A stretch of DNA of 13,209 nt, from the NCBI GenBank assembly GCA_903856995.1, contig CAIODK010000243.1, positions 1-13,209 on the forward strand, written 5' to 3'. Position numbers and translations under genes: made by a program. Of the stretch, positions 12,415 to 13,209 are shown piece after piece. The stretch is from an uncultured Burkholderiales bacterium. GTDB lineage: Bacteria; Pseudomonadota; Gammaproteobacteria; Burkholderiales; Burkholderiaceae_C. The notes under the pieces were generated by a model. That model was not told the DNA's origin. It saw nothing but the letters and a program-made list of their open reading frames with translations, and made no database searches. How positions within the stretch are numbered: position 1 is the first letter of the stretch; each line of letters starts with the position of its first letter.

Positions 12415-13209
12415 TTACCGAGGAACGATGAACACAGATTTCTCGACCACGAAGTGATCCGAACCCAATGCTTGAATTTCAAACATGATCTTGTGTGAGC
12501 CTCCTTCAGACGAACCATAAGGGATATCTGCACGCAACACAACCCACCGCGCTTGCGCAGGCTCAACGACCACTTCAGTGGCTGTGGTGATTTTCAATCC
12601 GGGCAAGCCCTTCACCGACAGGCGATACGTTTGCACACTCTCTGCCGCATTCATGATTTGTAAACGATACACGTTTTCGAGCGTGCCGAACTCCGTGATG
12701 CGCGACAGGGTCGAACGATCACGCACCACATCCACTTTGAACGGCGTGCGCAAGCTGAGAGACACCAGCAAGCCCACAGTCACAGCCACCAAGATCATGG
12801 TGTAGATTTGAATGCGGGGGCGTTTCAGGCGATCCAACATTTGTTTCGTCGTCCATTTGTTGTCCATCGCGTTTTGTGTGGAGTAGCGCACCAGACCGCG
12901 GGCGTAACCCATCTTGTCCATCACAGCGTCGCAGACATCGGCACACGCACCGCAACCAATGCATTCATATTGCAAACCGTCTCGAATATCAATGCCGGTC
13001 GGGCACACCTGCACGCACAAGGTGCAATCCACGCAAGCGCCCAAACTGGCGGTGGCCACATCGGCCTTCTTAGACCGTGGTCCACGGGGTTCACCGCGCT
13101 CGGTGTCATAGGTCACGATCAACGTGTCGTTGTCGAACATGGCGCTTTGAAAGCGGGCATAGGGGCACATGTATTTGCAGACCTGCTCACGCATGAAGCC
13201 CGCGTTGCC
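12415..13209 (-). CDS. ccoG: Cytochrome c oxidase accessory protein CcoG (FixG), 5' end outside window
   Basis: The C-terminal 264 codons of CcoG, an inner-membrane polyferredoxin-like protein; in Rhodobacter CcoG acts as a copper(II) reductase supplying Cu(I) to cbb3 oxidase. The frame is open through the right edge (GNAGF before MREQVC), so the N-terminal membrane helices are missing. Visible parts are CKYMCPYARFQSAMF, then two ferredoxin motifs, CVDCTLCVQVCP and CIGCGACADVCD, for two 4Fe-4S clusters. A transmembrane helix follows (IYTMILVAVTVGLLVSLSL), and then the periplasmic IgD-like FixG C-terminal domain to the end (GSDHFVVEKSVFIVPR). It leads an operon with fixH/ccoH and the small cysteine-tailed gene; the rest of the cco cluster is presumably beyond the right edge. 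Confidence 0.95.
   Translation of the reverse strand, partial: GNAGFMREQVCKYMCPYARFQSAMFDNDTLIVTYDTERGEPRGPRSKKADVATASLGACVDCTLCVQVCPTGIDIRDGLQYECIGCGACADVCDAVMDKMGYARGLVRYSTQNAMDNKWTTKQMLDRLKRPRIQIYTMILVAVTVGLLVSLSLRTPFKVDVVRDRSTLSRITEFGTLENVYRLQIMNAAESVQTYRLSVKGLPGLKITTATEVVVEPAQARWVVLRADIPYGSSEGGSHKIMFEIQALGSDHFVVEKSVFIVPR

Overview
The window looks like a chromosomal segment of a betaproteobacterium in Burkholderiales, most likely Comamonadaceae (Limnohabitans, Rhodoferax or Polaromonas-like). This is inferred from the Bug-type periplasmic binding protein, the zapA-6S RNA locus, the ccoG-fixH / fnr / hemN neighbourhood of a cbb3 oxidase, and the coding style. No mobile element, CRISPR array, tRNA or rRNA was seen. 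Both window edges cut a gene.

Layout. (1) Positions 1-1096, minus strand: the N-terminal part of a BtuB-like TonB-dependent cobalamin receptor, preceded by a clear cobalamin riboswitch, so B12 uptake under B12 control. (2) Positions 1134-2697, plus strand: a ZapB-like coiled-coil gene overlapping zapA (Z-ring accessory proteins), then 6S RNA (ssrS), then a TauE/SafE family permease. (3) Positions 2726-8848: a divergent catabolic locus. A FadR-type GntR regulator and a 1023-aa FAD/Fe-S 2-hydroxyacid dehydrogenase run rightward. A serine-glyoxylate-type aminotransferase and a Bug solute-binding protein run leftward. The shared 125-bp intergenic region carries two identical 19-bp operator-like sites exactly 75 bp apart, each over a predicted -10 box. 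The genes suggest uptake of a small carboxylate, oxidation of a 2-hydroxyacid (glycolate is the leading guess) and transamination of the resulting 2-oxoacid or glyoxylate.

(4) Positions 8867-13209: the accessory region of a cbb3-type cytochrome oxidase. Running leftward from the right edge are ccoG (cut at its 5' end), a short FixH/CcoH, and a small two-helix membrane protein with a cysteine-rich tail. That gene converges on and overlaps by 4 bp the rightward fnr gene, which has all four cluster cysteines. Divergent from fnr is hemN (oxygen-independent haem synthesis), translationally coupled by TGATG to a Cys-bearing TauE/DsbD-like membrane protein. A near-consensus FNR box lies between hemN and fnr; its spacing to a hemN -10 fits class II activation and argues for a hemN start 27 bp downstream of the ATG that has the best ribosome binding site.

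The clearest non-coding signals are the cobalamin riboswitch, 6S RNA, the duplicated GntR-type operator and the FNR box. I see no wholly new system. The most interesting candidates are the divergent 2-hydroxyacid locus with its paired operators, and the Cys-tailed small protein beside ccoG/ccoH/fnr.
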